A DNA stretch of 64,000 nt. Source: Chlorobiaceae bacterium (lineage in GTDB: Bacteria > Bacteroidota > Ignavibacteria > UBA10030 > SZUA-254). Numbering within the stretch: the first letter of the stretch is position 1; each line of letters begins with the position of its first letter. A model generated the notes under the pieces. That model was not told where the DNA came from. It saw only the letters and a list, made by a program, of their open reading frames with translations, and made no database searches. This document shows positions 17,288 to 27,346 of the stretch, one piece after another. The position numbers and the translations under genes are program-made. The DNA lies in the NCBI GenBank assembly GCA_013824245.1, contig PNNN01000018.1, forward strand, positions 60,351 to 124,350. Direction: 5' to 3'.

Positions 17288-19524
17288 TAATGTTTTATAG
17301 TTTCTTCCGGTGATTGAATTATTTCTTGTTTTGATTTCAATTCTTCAAGTAATTCTTCTTTATTAAGTTCCTCAAGTTCAAGAGGATGTTCATCTTCCAT
17401 CTCTTCTTCCGTTAATGTTCCCTTCCAGAATGCGAGATTTAGAGGGTATACATCGGGATTAAATATGATAAAGTAAAAATGCCAAACTATAATTGCGAGT
17501 GTTGCAAGCCATGCTTCGTAATAGTGTATGGTGCGCGCGGCATCCCATCCTAATTTTGTAAAAAGTCCCATAAATGTATTATCGAACCAAAGAATAACAC
17601 CCGTAACACCCATGACTATTGTTCCCCAAACAAGGGCCCAGTATTCTGCTTTTTCGATGTAGCTGAACCGCTTAAATCGTGGTTTAATATCGGAAATTCC
17701 AATATTATATTTTATTAAATCCAGCACATTCGTGATATCGCGGCTTTCGGGTAATAAATCGCGCAGAAGTTTTTTTCCTCTCGGTACGAAAAAAACGTAA
17801 TAGATATGATATAAACTTGCTAATATCATGATAACGCCGGCAACTCTATGCACAACCCCGCGAATTTCGAACATGACAGGGCTTATATTTCTAAGCGGAG
17901 CTACCCACCATGCATCCGGGAATTTTAATGCGAAACCGGTGAGCACAAGTGTTATAAAGCTGACGAGCAATGTACCATGCTGAATACGTTCGTTGCCGCT
18001 CATGCGCACATACATTCTTGTTCCATGATGCGACTCAGGAATAAGCCCACGACGAATCATCAGTTTGCGTTTCGACTTCCTGACAAAATCAAGCAGGTTA
18101 TGAATCAACATTCCACCAATTGTAAAAATAATCAGGGCAATGTATGATGAAGCTATCCAGTAAAGAAGAGGTTCCTCGATATTGGCGGTTGTACTGTGAA
18201 CCGACCCCATGGTGAAACGCTCGTTTGCACCCGGATGACATTTACCGCAAGTTGCCACAAGGTTTGCTTTCGAGATCATTGATGTTGAATCGCTGGATGG
18301 TTTTATGTTATGAACTCCGTGGCAGCTTGCGCAATTTGCCACTTCAACCGAACCCGCTTTAACGGCAAGACCATGATAACTGTCTTCGTATGTTTCAGCG
18401 CGGTTGCCGAGCATGTCATATTTTTCAGAAAGTTTAACAGATGTATGGCAGGGAGTGCAAACTTTTTCCGAAACATTCTTCTTAGCCACACGCGAATTTG
18501 GATCATTGTGTTGCAAAATATTGTGTTCGCCATGGCAATCTGTGCATGTTGGCGATTCTAAAATTCCGCCTCGTAACGATACGCCATGAATGCTCTGACT
18601 GTATTCTTCTGTGATTTTTTCATGACACTTTGAACAGGTTTCTGCAATATGAAGTCTGCTGATTTTTGCAGACGGATCTAAACCTTTCTTCATTTCATGA
18701 CTGCCGTGGCAGTCGACACAGTTTGCCGCTTTTGAATTACCGCTCAACATGGCTTTGCCGTGAACACTTTTTTCATACGCGGCAATGAATCCGGCAGACG
18801 GAGACGTTTTAGCACGCACATCAGGATTATCAAGATGACACGAAAGACACATTTTTTCCTGCTCTTTTTTGAATTGCAGGGAATCGTGGATACCGGAAAG
18901 GTTCGAAACCTCATGACGGTGACAAGTCAAACAATTTGGTGCACCTTTTTGGTTCAACGCCAGAGCTTTGCCGTGAGCAGATGTAAGAAACATCTTTTTA
19001 ACATCGGAATGACAGATCGTGCATGATTCAATGATGTTTGCTTCGTTAAATTTTGATTGAGGCGATTTTATCGAAGTAATATCATGTTTACCATGGCAAT
19101 CGATACAGCTTACATCGGGTTGTTTACCGTCAGCTATCGATTTTACTAATTGAGGATGGAAAATATGCTTACCGGCAATATCATTGTGGCATCCCGTACA
19201 TTCAACAGGCGTAATTTTTGATTTGTGTGGAATATCTTCGGCTTTGAATCCATCGTGACACGTTACACACGTTAAACCGCTATGAACGGATTTATCAAAT
19301 ATCTTTTGATTCACGAAAAGCGAAACTGATTTTCCGCGTTGAGACATGGTAAGCGAATTATCGCTGTGACACATCAGACAATCAGAGTTTGATTGTGCAA
19401 CAACTCCTGATTGAACTATAAGCAATAAAATAAATATTAATATCATGGGTTTTGAAAAAGATCGGAATAAAGGTTTAGAGATAATGATTCCCTGCCGGCA
19501 CGTTCTCCATGTGCGGGAGAGCAC
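17287..19524 (-). CDS. 13-haem cytochrome c fused to a cytochrome b domain
   Basis: The N-terminal half is periplasmic with thirteen CXXCH motifs (CLMCH to CGKCH). After a membrane helix (YWIASSYIALIIFTIGGM) comes a four-helix cytochrome b domain with histidines in RIQHGTLL, GVVHRVAGVIM, SLYHIYYVFF, TIHYYEAW and VWHFYF. The opening haem segment is paralogous to that of the next gene (NSDCLxCHxDxSL, LTCVxCH). The start is uncertain: a GTG at 19524 lies within a palindrome and gives a long basic leader, whereas the ATG at 19446 leaves a signal sequence without positive charge. One polypeptide here does what the next two genes do separately. Confidence 0.9.
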   Translation of the reverse strand: MLSRTWRTCRQGIIISKPLFRSFSKPMILIFILLLIVQSGVVAQSNSDCLMCHSDNSLTMSQRGKSVSLFVNQKIFDKSVHSGLTCVTCHDGFKAEDIPHKSKITPVECTGCHNDIAGKHIFHPQLVKSIADGKQPDVSCIDCHGKHDITSIKSPQSKFNEANIIESCTICHSDVKKMFLTSAHGKALALNQKGAPNCLTCHRHEVSNLSGIHDSLQFKKEQEKMCLSCHLDNPDVRAKTSPSAGFIAAYEKSVHGKAMLSGNSKAANCVDCHGSHEMKKGLDPSAKISRLHIAETCSKCHEKITEEYSQSIHGVSLRGGILESPTCTDCHGEHNILQHNDPNSRVAKKNVSEKVCTPCHTSVKLSEKYDMLGNRAETYEDSYHGLAVKAGSVEVANCASCHGVHNIKPSSDSTSMISKANLVATCGKCHPGANERFTMGSVHSTTANIEEPLLYWIASSYIALIIFTIGGMLIHNLLDFVRKSKRKLMIRRGLIPESHHGTRMYVRMSGNERIQHGTLLVSFITLVLTGFALKFPDAWWVAPLRNISPVMFEIRGVVHRVAGVIMILASLYHIYYVFFVPRGKKLLRDLLPESRDITNVLDLIKYNIGISDIKPRFKRFSYIEKAEYWALVWGTIVMGVTGVILWFDNTFMGLFTKLGWDAARTIHYYEAWLATLAIIVWHFYFIIFNPDVYPLNLAFWKGTLTEEEMEDEHPLELEELNKEELLEELKSKQEIIQSPEETIKH

Positions 19525-19533
19525 CAGCAGGGA
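19489..19533. repeat. Imperfect palindrome between cytochrome genes
   Basis: TCCCTGC (19489-19495) pairs with GCAGGGA (19527-19533), with further imperfect pairing of GGCACGTTCTCC against GGGAGAGCACC. It lies between the tetrahaem gene's stop and the 13-haem gene, so it may weaken transcription between them or be another dispersed repeat. Confidence 0.5.
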
Positions 19534-19569
19534 CTATGCAATGTTATGATTGTTTAAACCGGAAGAAGA

Positions 19570-20115
19570 TTACGATTTCTTCGCAGGATGCTTTATTTTA
19601 TCCCACATTGTTTTGAACTTGAACTCTTTGAAAGTAGGGCTCTTTTCGTTGTGGCATGTTTTGCACTGCTTTTCAATAGCTGCTTCGTCTTTATATTCCG
19701 TCAAACCGGCTGCAATTGCTTTTACTTTATCTTTCATTACACCCATTGCCTTGTAATTCGAACCAGCACCATGGCACGATTCGCATTGAACGCCGTCTTT
19801 AACATCGAAACCCTTATCGAGCAATTTCGCATCTGCAGTAACAGCATGGCAGGTGAGACACTCCGGTGATTCAGATGCCGGTTTTTTTAAACCTTTTTCT
19901 TTTGCAATTTTTGCCGATGCTTCTGAAGTTAATGTGGTGAATGCTTTTGCATGTGCCGATTCGTTCCACACTTTCAATTGATTACCTTTTGCATCCGACT
20001 TATGGCACATTGAGCATGTTTTTACTCCAACATACTTGTTGTCGGCTGCAATGCCAGAACCAACAAAGAAGAAAGTAACAGCAATAAGGATGAATAAAGA
20101 GATTGTATACTTCAT
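19570..20115 (-). CDS. Cytochrome c554-like tetrahaem cytochrome
   Basis: A small secreted protein (181 residues) with a clear signal peptide (MKYTISLFILIAVTFFFVG...AA) and four CXXCH motifs: CSMCH, CLTCH, CESCH and CKTCH. The pattern YVGVKTCSMCHKSDAKGNQ, WNESAHAKAF and GVQCESCHGAGS matches the cytochrome c554 family, soluble periplasmic electron shuttles. It is the first cytochrome gene of the cluster in transcription order and probably carries electrons between the membrane modules and an unknown terminal partner. Confidence 0.92.
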   Translation of the reverse strand: MKYTISLFILIAVTFFFVGSGIAADNKYVGVKTCSMCHKSDAKGNQLKVWNESAHAKAFTTLTSEASAKIAKEKGLKKPASESPECLTCHAVTADAKLLDKGFDVKDGVQCESCHGAGSNYKAMGVMKDKVKAIAAGLTEYKDEAAIEKQCKTCHNEKSPTFKEFKFKTMWDKIKHPAKKS

Positions 20116-20180
20116 AGTAGACCCTTTATGATTTTTATAGATGTAGATTTAATTGATTATTTATGATGGTATATCTTTTT

Positions 20181-20702
20181 TCATTTTTTATTGTTTATCG
20201 ATTTGATGTGCAACTGCTCGTCAACATCATCCTCTTCCATAAGTTTCATCTGAACTTTCATGGGCTTAACCGATAAAACCGGTATCGGAGAATAACGAAC
20301 TACTTTTTCTGCTACGCTGCCCATCAATACGTGAGCAATTCCTGTTCGCCCATGTGTTGAAATTATTACAAGATCGATATTCTCTTCCTGAGCAAACTTC
20401 ACTATTTCTCGATGCGATTCTCCGTGTTTGACTATTAGCGAAATTGCGCCGCATTCAGAGAGATATTGATTAGCGACTGTGCCAAGTTGTTTCATCGCAT
20501 CTTTTTCCATCTCGGCTTTTGTCTTTCCCACCCCTTTTTTCTTTTTTGTTCCCTTTTGCTCAACACTTTTTTCAATTACATGAATTAAATATATCTGTGG
20601 CTCTTGCAAGCCAAACAGCATTTCGGCGTATCCCATAGCTTCGAAAGAAAGTTTCGAAAAATCTGTCGATACTAATATTTTTTTTATTACGAGTTGCTTC
20701 AT
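20181..20702 (-). CDS. Universal stress protein (UspA family)
   Basis: One Usp domain (173 residues). It opens with KKILVSTDFSKLSFEAMGYA, and near the end carries the ATP-binding type motif GRTGIAHVLMGSVAEKVVR (G-x2-G-x9-G-S), followed by PIPVLSVKP. A lysine-rich loop (GTKKKKGVGKTK) and an acidic tail are added. It lies between the response regulator and the cytochromes on the same strand and may help respond to energy or redox stress. Confidence 0.92.
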   Translation of the reverse strand: MKQLVIKKILVSTDFSKLSFEAMGYAEMLFGLQEPQIYLIHVIEKSVEQKGTKKKKGVGKTKAEMEKDAMKQLGTVANQYLSECGAISLIVKHGESHREIVKFAQEENIDLVIISTHGRTGIAHVLMGSVAEKVVRYSPIPVLSVKPMKVQMKLMEEDDVDEQLHIKSINNKK

Positions 20703-20851
20703 TTATCCTGCCCTCTTTATAGAGTTATTGCCAAAATATACGAAAATATTTTCACAAAAGATATGCCGATCTTTTACTCTCGAAATCATTTAAAAATCGC
20801 ATTTATTTCAAAAAAGTATTTCATTTTTGATAATTCCACTGTGTGTTTTAC

Positions 20852-22210
20852 CTATTCTTGAGGTATGGATAAATCTTTTATCCTGCGATATAGAGTCGGC
20901 AAACTTATCTTTAATGCGCGGGCGGTATTTTCTTTATTAAAATTATGTTTTCTAAGCTCCGATAAAATATACTGTCGCTCTAAATTATTCATTGCAGATT
21001 CAAGCGAAGTATAATTTTCTAAAATATCCAGATTTTTACCGGCACCGAAAAAATCGGGAAGTTCACTCACCGTTATATGCTTGCCGTTGCAAAAAATAAC
21101 AGCACGTTCAATTACATTTTCCAGCTCGCGAATTTCTCCACGCCATTCATGTTGTATAAGAAATTGCATCGCCGTATTGTCTGCACCCTGAATATCTTTT
21201 CTCATCTCCTGTCGAAATTTATTTATGAAATGATCGACAAGCAAAGGAATATCTTCTTTCCTTTCGGCGAGCGACGGAAGTTTTATATCTACGACATTTA
21301 GGCGATAGAACAAATCTTCTCGGAATCGTCCGCCGGCAACTTCTTTTTGAAGATCGCGGTTTGTGGCGGCGAGGAAGCGAACATCAATTAAAAACGAATT
21401 GGACATTCCAACCGGGGTTATTTCTTTCTGCTCAATCGCACGGAGGAGCTTTACCTGAAGCTGCATCGGCATTTCGCTGATCTCATCAAGGAATAGCGTT
21501 CCCCTGTCTGCCGCCTTGAAATATCCCATCTTATCTACAACGGCGCCGGTGAACGATCCTTTCTTGTGTCCAAACAATTCGCTCTCAATCAAGGTCTCCG
21601 GAATTGCTCCGCAGTTTACAGTTATGAAAGGTTGATCTTTCCGATTGCTATGAAAATGAATCGCCTTTGCAACTAATTCTTTTCCTGTGCCGCTCTTTCC
21701 GGTAATTAAAACGGTGCTGTCTGTTGCAGAGACCCGATGAATCAAATCGAACACGCGCTGCATCGGCTGACTTGTACCGACGATTGTTGACATGGTTATT
21801 TCACGATGCAATTCTTTCCGGAGATATTGATTTTCCATTGCAAGTTTCTTATGGTCAAATAACCGGCGGATTTTTACAAGCAGTTCATCGAACTCTAAAG
21901 GTTTTAAGATATAATCGCTTGCCCCGGATCTGAGCGAGGCAATTGCGGTTTCAAGAGATCCGTATGCGGTGATAATAATTACTGAAATTTCAGGGCTCAT
22001 CTTGGTTATGCTGTTGAGCAGTTCGATCCCTTTCATCTCGGGCATTTCAATATCCGTTATTACCAAATCGAACGGTTCGGTAAGCAGTTTGTTGTGCGCA
22101 ATCTTCCCGTTCTCTGCTTCGCTAACTTGATATCCTTCTTTCTTAAGAATGAATGATATTGATTCTCTAATTATTTGTTCATCGTCTACAACTAAAATTT
22201 TTTCTGACAT
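20852..22210 (-). CDS. NtrC-family sigma-54-dependent response regulator
   Basis: A three-domain activator of 452 residues. The receiver domain has the acidic pair VVDDE, phosphoacceptor D53 in VITDIEMPE and the conserved K in YILKPLEF. The AAA+ domain has Walker A GKSGTGKE, the sigma-54 contact loop GSFTGA (serine in place of the commoner alanine) and Walker [11 protein letters not shown]. The end is a Fis-type helix-turn-helix ([20 protein letters not shown]). No partner histidine kinase is in the window. Its position upstream of the cytochromes and near hemN suggests control of respiration, which is inference. Confidence 0.94.
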   Translation of the reverse strand: MSEKILVVDDEQIIRESISFILKKEGYQVSEAENGKIAHNKLLTEPFDLVITDIEMPEMKGIELLNSITKMSPEISVIIITAYGSLETAIASLRSGASDYILKPLEFDELLVKIRRLFDHKKLAMENQYLRKELHREITMSTIVGTSQPMQRVFDLIHRVSATDSTVLITGKSGTGKELVAKAIHFHSNRKDQPFITVNCGAIPETLIESELFGHKKGSFTGAVVDKMGYFKAADRGTLFLDEISEMPMQLQVKLLRAIEQKEITPVGMSNSFLIDVRFLAATNRDLQKEVAGGRFREDLFYRLNVVDIKLPSLAERKEDIPLLVDHFINKFRQEMRKDIQGADNTAMQFLIQHEWRGEIRELENVIERAVIFCNGKHITVSELPDFFGAGKNLDILENYTSLESAMNNLERQYILSELRKHNFNKENTARALKISLPTLYRRIKDLSIPQE

Positions 22211-22235
22211 AAAACCTGAAGTGAAAAAGATATGA

Positions 22236-23636
22236 TTAAACTGTTCTTGAAAATACCGGCTTATCTTTTGAAACCTTATTTAAATATGCATCGAAGCACA
22301 TTGCAATGTTACGTAAAAACAATCTTCCCTGCATGGTGACCAACAACTCTCCCGCTGTGCGCTCAAGAAGATTATCTTCGATGAACGGCTCAAGCTTCTG
22401 GAGCGATTCATGAAAACATTCTTCAAACTTAATGCTAAATTTATTTTCAACATCTTGGAAGTTGAGCGTTAAATCGCACATAAGCCTGAGAATCACATAT
22501 TTACGGAGTTGATCGTCGTGCGACATGCGATAACCAACTTCGGTTGCATAACGGTTGTGGTCAATTGCCTGATAATATTCTCCCAGAGTCTTTGAATTCT
22601 GAGCGTAATTTGTTGTAAAATGGCTAATAGACGACATTCCCAGACCGAAAAGATCATACCCCGCTTTTGTGGAATACCCCTGAAAATTTCGTTGAAGGGT
22701 TTTCGACTTTTGGGCGATTGTCAGTTCATCGTTTTCTTTCGCAAAATGATCCATTCCAATATACACATATCCGGCGTGTGTAAACTTTTCAATTGTCATT
22801 GTTAGAAGTTTGAGTTTTATTTCTGGCGAGGGAAGTTCGTCTGGGTTGATCAGTTTCTGATGCGGTTTCATCCATGGAACATACGCAAAATTATATACCG
22901 CAATTCGTTCGGGTGAAACCTCAATAATTTTATCAAGTGTCTGCTCAAACGATTCAACCGTTTGAAGCGGGAGTCCGTAAACAAGATCTAGATTCAAGTT
23001 GTTAATTCCAACAGCCCGTGTCCACCCGATTACCTTTCTTGTAAGCTCTTCACCTTGATTGCGGTTGATAGCAGAAAGAACGTCAGGGTTAAAATCTTGG
23101 ACCCCCATGCTCACCCTGTTGAAACCGTTAGCCCTCAAAGCTTGAATATGCTCGAATGATAAATCGCGCGGATCCATTTCAACGCTGACTTCTGCATCAT
23201 CAGCGAAGTTAAATCGATTTCTTATGTGTTGTGTTAGATCGGAGACTTCAGACGGAGTGAGATATGTTGGAGTTCCGCCGCCCCAGTGCATTTGAACAAT
23301 CCGCCTGCTGTTTGAAACCTCGGAGGCGAGCATATCGATCTCGCGTTTTAAATATACGATATATTCCCCAACACGTTCCCTGTTTTTTGTGACTACCGTT
23401 GTACATCCACAGAAGTAACACAGCGTATCGCAAAACGGTATATGAAAATAGAGGGAAAGATCTGTTGAATTATTCTTGCTGTTCGACCGGACTATTTCTT
23501 CCCGATAATTTTCAGGACCAAAATCAGAATTAAACATCGGAGCAGTTGGATAGCTTGTGTAGCGAGGACCGGGTTTATCGTATTTTTTCATCAACGAAAA
23601 GATATTTTCCCCCAACAACGCGCTGCCTGAATTCAT
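22236..23636 (-). CDS. hemN: Oxygen-independent coproporphyrinogen III oxidase
   Basis: A 466-residue radical SAM enzyme of the HemN type. It has the cluster motif C69-DTL-C73-YF-C76 followed directly by GC, the N-terminal Y-stretch GPRYTSYPTA, and GGGTPTYL for S-adenosylmethionine binding. It decarboxylates coproporphyrinogen III to protoporphyrinogen IX without oxygen, so it supports haem supply for the neighbouring cytochromes under anoxia. It ends 26 bases before the response regulator gene and may be co-transcribed with it. Confidence 0.94.
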   Translation of the reverse strand: MNSGSALLGENIFSLMKKYDKPGPRYTSYPTAPMFNSDFGPENYREEIVRSNSKNNSTDLSLYFHIPFCDTLCYFCGCTTVVTKNRERVGEYIVYLKREIDMLASEVSNSRRIVQMHWGGGTPTYLTPSEVSDLTQHIRNRFNFADDAEVSVEMDPRDLSFEHIQALRANGFNRVSMGVQDFNPDVLSAINRNQGEELTRKVIGWTRAVGINNLNLDLVYGLPLQTVESFEQTLDKIIEVSPERIAVYNFAYVPWMKPHQKLINPDELPSPEIKLKLLTMTIEKFTHAGYVYIGMDHFAKENDELTIAQKSKTLQRNFQGYSTKAGYDLFGLGMSSISHFTTNYAQNSKTLGEYYQAIDHNRYATEVGYRMSHDDQLRKYVILRLMCDLTLNFQDVENKFSIKFEECFHESLQKLEPFIEDNLLERTAGELLVTMQGRLFLRNIAMCFDAYLNKVSKDKPVFSRTV

Positions 23637-24093
23637 TTGGTTTGCCAGTGTATTTGATTAGAACGAGAAATTTTGATAATACATCATAACACAATCGTTA
23701 TGCCATAAAAGAAAGAATTAATATTGAAAAAAAGTTGAACATCGGGAAATTTCTTCTTAATCCTGATAAATTAGCTACTTTTCTTGTCATTCATGATAAT
23801 AAAATAGTATAAAATATCTTAATGAACAAAAACGTAATTATAATATAGAGGGAATATTATTTCAACTTGTGTATAATAAATATATATATAACTTCAATAA
23901 GTGCTTTTGTACAAAATAATATGAATTATCCGACTATTTGTATCTTCAAGAATGATAACTTACAATATGTCTTAAAAAAATATTCCCTTAAATGTCCCAT
24001 AACCCCTTAGAACAATGGAATGATATTTGTGTATGTTCCGAGTAATTAATAAATATGATAGAATTTTGTTCAGTAGTATCGAAAAGGATTTAA
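23637..24093. promoter_or_regulatory. Divergent intergenic region, hemN / hydrogenase
   Basis: These 457 A+T-rich bases separate two divergent operons and must hold both promoters. AGGGAATATT near 23851 has its exact complement AATATTCCCT near 23980, too far apart for a simple hairpin but possible as operator sites. TTGAT-N5-ATCAT at 23673-23687 is close to an FNR/CRP box but has the wrong spacing. I could not fix a promoter with confidence. Confidence 0.4.
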
Positions 24094-25263
24094 GTGAAAA
24101 CGTCTGAGCAATCTCTTTCTAATGCTGTAACGATAGAAAGAAAAAATTTTGACGCTCTTTTTGCGTCGCTTATCAAACGAGAATACCAAATTGTTGGCCC
24201 CACCCAACGCGATGGCGCAATCATTTATGATATAGTTAAAAGCAGTAATGATTTGCCCGAAGGATGGGCAGAAGAGCAGAATGCCGGAACAATGCGCCTG
24301 AAAAGGCGGAACGATAAGGCGCTGTTTGGATTCAACAGCACAGTTCAATCGTGGAAAAAGTTTATTCACCCACCGTCACAGCGTTTGTGGCAGACAAAAC
24401 AGAGCAGCGGTAAGCCGGCTATTATTCCCGAAAAATCTAAAAAACAAAAGCTCGCCTTTTTAGGTGTTCGCGCTTGCGATCTTGCCGCAATGGGAATTCT
24501 CGATAAAGTTTTTACCGACAGTCCGTTCACAGATACCGGTTACCGGATTCGTCGTTCAGATATCTTGGTAATAGGCGTAAACTGTACACAAGCAGGCGGA
24601 ACCTGTTTTTGTGCATCTATGAACACGGGACCGGCGATCAGTTCGGGATATGATATTGTAATGACCGAGATTGTTGAAAAAAGCCGACATTACTTTGTTG
24701 TAGAAAAAGGTTCAAAAGTTGGCGAAGAAATTATAAAAGAACTTCCAAGCGCCGAGGCAAATGTTTATGAGATTGAAGGCGCAGAAGAACTTGTGAACAA
24801 AACATCTTCGGCTATGGGTAGAAAAATTGATACAACAAACATTAAAGAATTATTATCTCGTAACAGTGAAAACCAGCGATGGCAGCAAAATGCACAGCGT
24901 TGTCTTACTTGCGGTAACTGTACAATGGTATGTCCAACATGCTTCTGCACGACAATTGAAGATGTAACCGACCTAACAGGCAGGGAAGCAAACCGAATGC
25001 GAAAATGGGACTCTTGTTTTACAATGGATTTTTCATATATACACGGAGGAAGCATACGTCCATCGGTTTATTCGCGTTATCGCCAGTGGCTTACACACAA
25101 GTTTGCCGCATGGCATGACCAATTCGGAACAAGCGGATGTGTCGGATGCGGCAGGTGCATCACTTGGTGTCCGGTAGGTATAGATGTTACGGAAGAAATT
25201 ACAGCGATTCGAATGTCTGATAAAAATAATCCATCAATCACACTATCAAAGGAGAACAAATAA
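24094..25263 (+). CDS. Group 3b hydrogenase iron-sulfur (beta) subunit, HydB-like
   Basis: A 389-residue ferredoxin-like subunit starting at GTG after AAAGGATTTAA. It has a conserved GVRACDLAAMGILDKVF segment, an internal CTQAGGTCFC, and two 4Fe-4S clusters near the C-terminus: CLTCGNCTMVCP and CVGCGRCITWCPVG. This is the sulfhydrogenase/anaerobic sulfite reductase A type beta subunit that relays electrons between the flavin subunit and the NiFe module in cytoplasmic NADP-linked hydrogenases. Its stop overlaps the next start (TAATG). Confidence 0.88.
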   Translation: MKTSEQSLSNAVTIERKNFDALFASLIKREYQIVGPTQRDGAIIYDIVKSSNDLPEGWAEEQNAGTMRLKRRNDKALFGFNSTVQSWKKFIHPPSQRLWQTKQSSGKPAIIPEKSKKQKLAFLGVRACDLAAMGILDKVFTDSPFTDTGYRIRRSDILVIGVNCTQAGGTCFCASMNTGPAISSGYDIVMTEIVEKSRHYFVVEKGSKVGEEIIKELPSAEANVYEIEGAEELVNKTSSAMGRKIDTTNIKELLSRNSENQRWQQNAQRCLTCGNCTMVCPTCFCTTIEDVTDLTGREANRMRKWDSCFTMDFSYIHGGSIRPSVYSRYRQWLTHKFAAWHDQFGTSGCVGCGRCITWCPVGIDVTEEITAIRMSDKNNPSITLSKENK

Positions 25264-25724
25264 TGGAAACTCTGGAGCCATTACTTAGTGAACATCCTTT
25301 CTTAAAAGGACTCGATCCGAAACACCTCCAGCTAATTACAGGGTGCGCCTCCAACGTCAGATTTGATGCTGGGCAGATCATTTTCCGCGAAGGCGAAGAG
25401 GCAGATCAATTTTATATTATTCGCAACGGTAAAGTAACATTGCAAATTTATACCCCGGGGCGCGGCTCTATCATCATCGATGCGCTGACCGAGGGTGATA
25501 TCCTCGGCTGGTCGTGGCTGATACCACCGTATCAATGGCGTTTCGATGCCGTAGCCGGAGAATTAACGCGCGCAATAGCGCTGGACGGAAAATGCCTGCG
25601 CAATAAATGTGAATCAGATCATGATCTTGGATACGAACTGTTGAAACGCTTCGCTTCGATTGTCGATTCAAGACTTGAATCAACCCGATTAAGATTATTG
25701 GATATGTATGACAGTAACCCTTGA
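25263..25724 (+). CDS. Cyclic-nucleotide-binding-domain protein without DNA-binding domain
   Basis: A 153-residue single CNB (CRP-like sensor) domain: [20 protein letters not shown] and [13 protein letters not shown] outline the beta-roll and phosphate-binding cassette. The helix-turn-helix expected in CRP/FNR proteins is absent; the chain ends after the dimerisation helix. It is preceded by AAAGGAG, overlaps the HydB-like gene by one base and the flavin-subunit gene by 17, so it is an integral member of the operon. It may sense a ligand and control the enzyme by protein contact, which is inference. Confidence 0.85.
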   Translation: METLEPLLSEHPFLKGLDPKHLQLITGCASNVRFDAGQIIFREGEEADQFYIIRNGKVTLQIYTPGRGSIIIDALTEGDILGWSWLIPPYQWRFDAVAGELTRAIALDGKCLRNKCESDHDLGYELLKRFASIVDSRLESTRLRLLDMYDSNP

Positions 25725-26568
25725 AAAATTAACGAAAGATATTGTTCCTTCTCAAGAAATGATACCTGAATATTTTCGTATAATTCGGACACAGAAGAAC
25801 ACCCATGATACATTCACGATTGAACTAGAACCGCCCAAGAATGGATTTAGTTTTGCTCCGGGGCAGTTCAACATGTTATACATGTTTGGGGTTGGTGAAG
25901 TGCCGATTTCCATCAGTGGTGATCCTTCCGACAGGAATACGCTCACGCACACCATTCGCGCTGTTGGTAGTGTAACCCGCGCAATGCAGAAGTTGAAGAA
26001 GGGTGATTTTGTCGGGGTCAGGGGTCCGTTTGGAACACATTGGCCCGCCGAGGAATCTAAAGGAAATGATATTGTAATTGTTGCAGGCGGTATTGGCTTA
26101 GCTCCGCTTAGACCTTCGATCTATCATATTTTATCCAATCGGGAAAAATACGGCAAGGTTGTTTTACTTTACGGAACAAGAATGCCAAAAGATATTTTAT
26201 ACAGAAAAGAATTAGAACAATGGCGCGCACGTTTTGATCTGGAAGTTCTTGCAACCGTTGATCGTGCCGCTTCAGATTGGAAAGGAAATGTGGGTGTTGT
26301 AACAACTTTAATTCCGAGGTCGCACTTTGACCCCCCTAACACGGTTGCAATGGTTTGCGGACCGGAAATCATGATGCGGTTTAGCGTTCAAGATTTATTG
26401 AAGCGCGGTGTTCCAGTCGAAAATATTTATGTTTCGATGGAGCGGAATATGAAATGCGGAATCGGGTTCTGCGGGCATTGTCAGTGCGGTCCAACTTTTA
26501 TTTGCAAGGATGGTCCCGTATATCCGTACAACGCTGTTAAAGATATCTTTATTAAACGAGAAATCTGA
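25708..26568 (+). CDS. Hydrogenase FAD/NAD(P)-binding (gamma) subunit, HydG-like
   Basis: A 286-residue ferredoxin-NADP reductase type flavoprotein. Residues about 15-110 form the FAD barrel ([23 protein letters not shown]), followed by the NAD(P)-binding domain with [12 protein letters not shown] and [13 protein letters not shown], and a 2Fe-2S site near the end built from the four cysteines of [12 protein letters not shown] and FICKDG. It is the NAD(P)H-reacting subunit of the hydrogenase. It overlaps the CNB-domain gene by 17 bases and is followed one base later by the small subunit. Confidence 0.9.
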   Translation: MTVTLEKLTKDIVPSQEMIPEYFRIIRTQKNTHDTFTIELEPPKNGFSFAPGQFNMLYMFGVGEVPISISGDPSDRNTLTHTIRAVGSVTRAMQKLKKGDFVGVRGPFGTHWPAEESKGNDIVIVAGGIGLAPLRPSIYHILSNREKYGKVVLLYGTRMPKDILYRKELEQWRARFDLEVLATVDRAASDWKGNVGVVTTLIPRSHFDPPNTVAMVCGPEIMMRFSVQDLLKRGVPVENIYVSMERNMKCGIGFCGHCQCGPTFICKDGPVYPYNAVKDIFIKREI

Positions 26569-26569
26569 T

Positions 26570-27346
26570 ATGAAAACGAAAGCAAAGCCGAAACTTGCGG
26601 TATGGAAATTTTCATCGTGCGATGGGTGTCAGTTGAGTATTCTCGACTGTGAAGATGAATTATTAGCCGTTGCGGGCGCGGTTCACATTGCGAATTTTCC
26701 CGAAGCGTCTCGTGCAGTAGTGAAAGGTCCTTACGATATTTCTCTTGTTGAGGGTTCCATCACAACACCGCACGACGCGGAACGAATTCATAGTATTAGA
26801 AGGCAATCGAAACTGCTCATATCCATTGGGGCATGCGCAACAGCAGGTGGAATACAGGCGCTTAAGAATTTCAGCAATGTAAAAGAGTTTGTTTCTATCG
26901 TATATGCAACGCCGGAATATATTCACACTTTGAGTAAATCAACTCCAATTTCAGATCATGTGAAAATTGATTTCGAACTTCGCGGCTGTCCGGTCGATAA
27001 GTACCAGCTTGTTGAAGTGTTGAACGCGTTTTTAAACGGTCGAAAACCGAATACTCCACATTACAGTGTATGCATCGAATGCAAACGGCGAGGTATCGTT
27101 TGCCGAATGGTGGGTCACGAACAAATTTGTCTTGGTCCGGTAACGCAAGCCGGTTGCAACGCACTTTGTCCATCTTATGATCGCGGATGTTTTGGATGTT
27201 TTGGTCCGAAGGAAACTCCAAACACTTCATCGTTGGCAGAATTCTGGAGCAAGAAAGGTATGGGCAAACGCGATTTGATTAGAACATTCAGAGGTATTAA
27301 CGCATACGCAAAAGAGTTTCGTTTAGAAAGTGAGAGTCATGAGTAA
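26570..27346 (+). CDS. NiFe hydrogenase small (delta) subunit, HydD-like
   Basis: The ATG at 26570, one base after the previous stop, is preferred to an upstream frame that adds 20 residues coded within the flavin gene. The proximal cluster ligands are in [17 protein letters not shown] and RGCPVDKYQ. Additional cysteines ([34 protein letters not shown]) bind further 4Fe-4S clusters, as in group 3 enzymes. There is no Tat signal, so the enzyme is cytoplasmic. It overlaps the large subunit gene by eight bases. Confidence 0.92.
   Translation: MKTKAKPKLAVWKFSSCDGCQLSILDCEDELLAVAGAVHIANFPEASRAVVKGPYDISLVEGSITTPHDAERIHSIRRQSKLLISIGACATAGGIQALKNFSNVKEFVSIVYATPEYIHTLSKSTPISDHVKIDFELRGCPVDKYQLVEVLNAFLNGRKPNTPHYSVCIECKRRGIVCRMVGHEQICLGPVTQAGCNALCPSYDRGCFGCFGPKETPNTSSLAEFWSKKGMGKRDLIRTFRGINAYAKEFRLESESHE

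Noticed and set aside
23673..23687. FNR/CRP-like box in front of the hydrogenase
   Set aside because: TTGAT and ATCAT are separated by five bases, not four, and the second half is imperfect.
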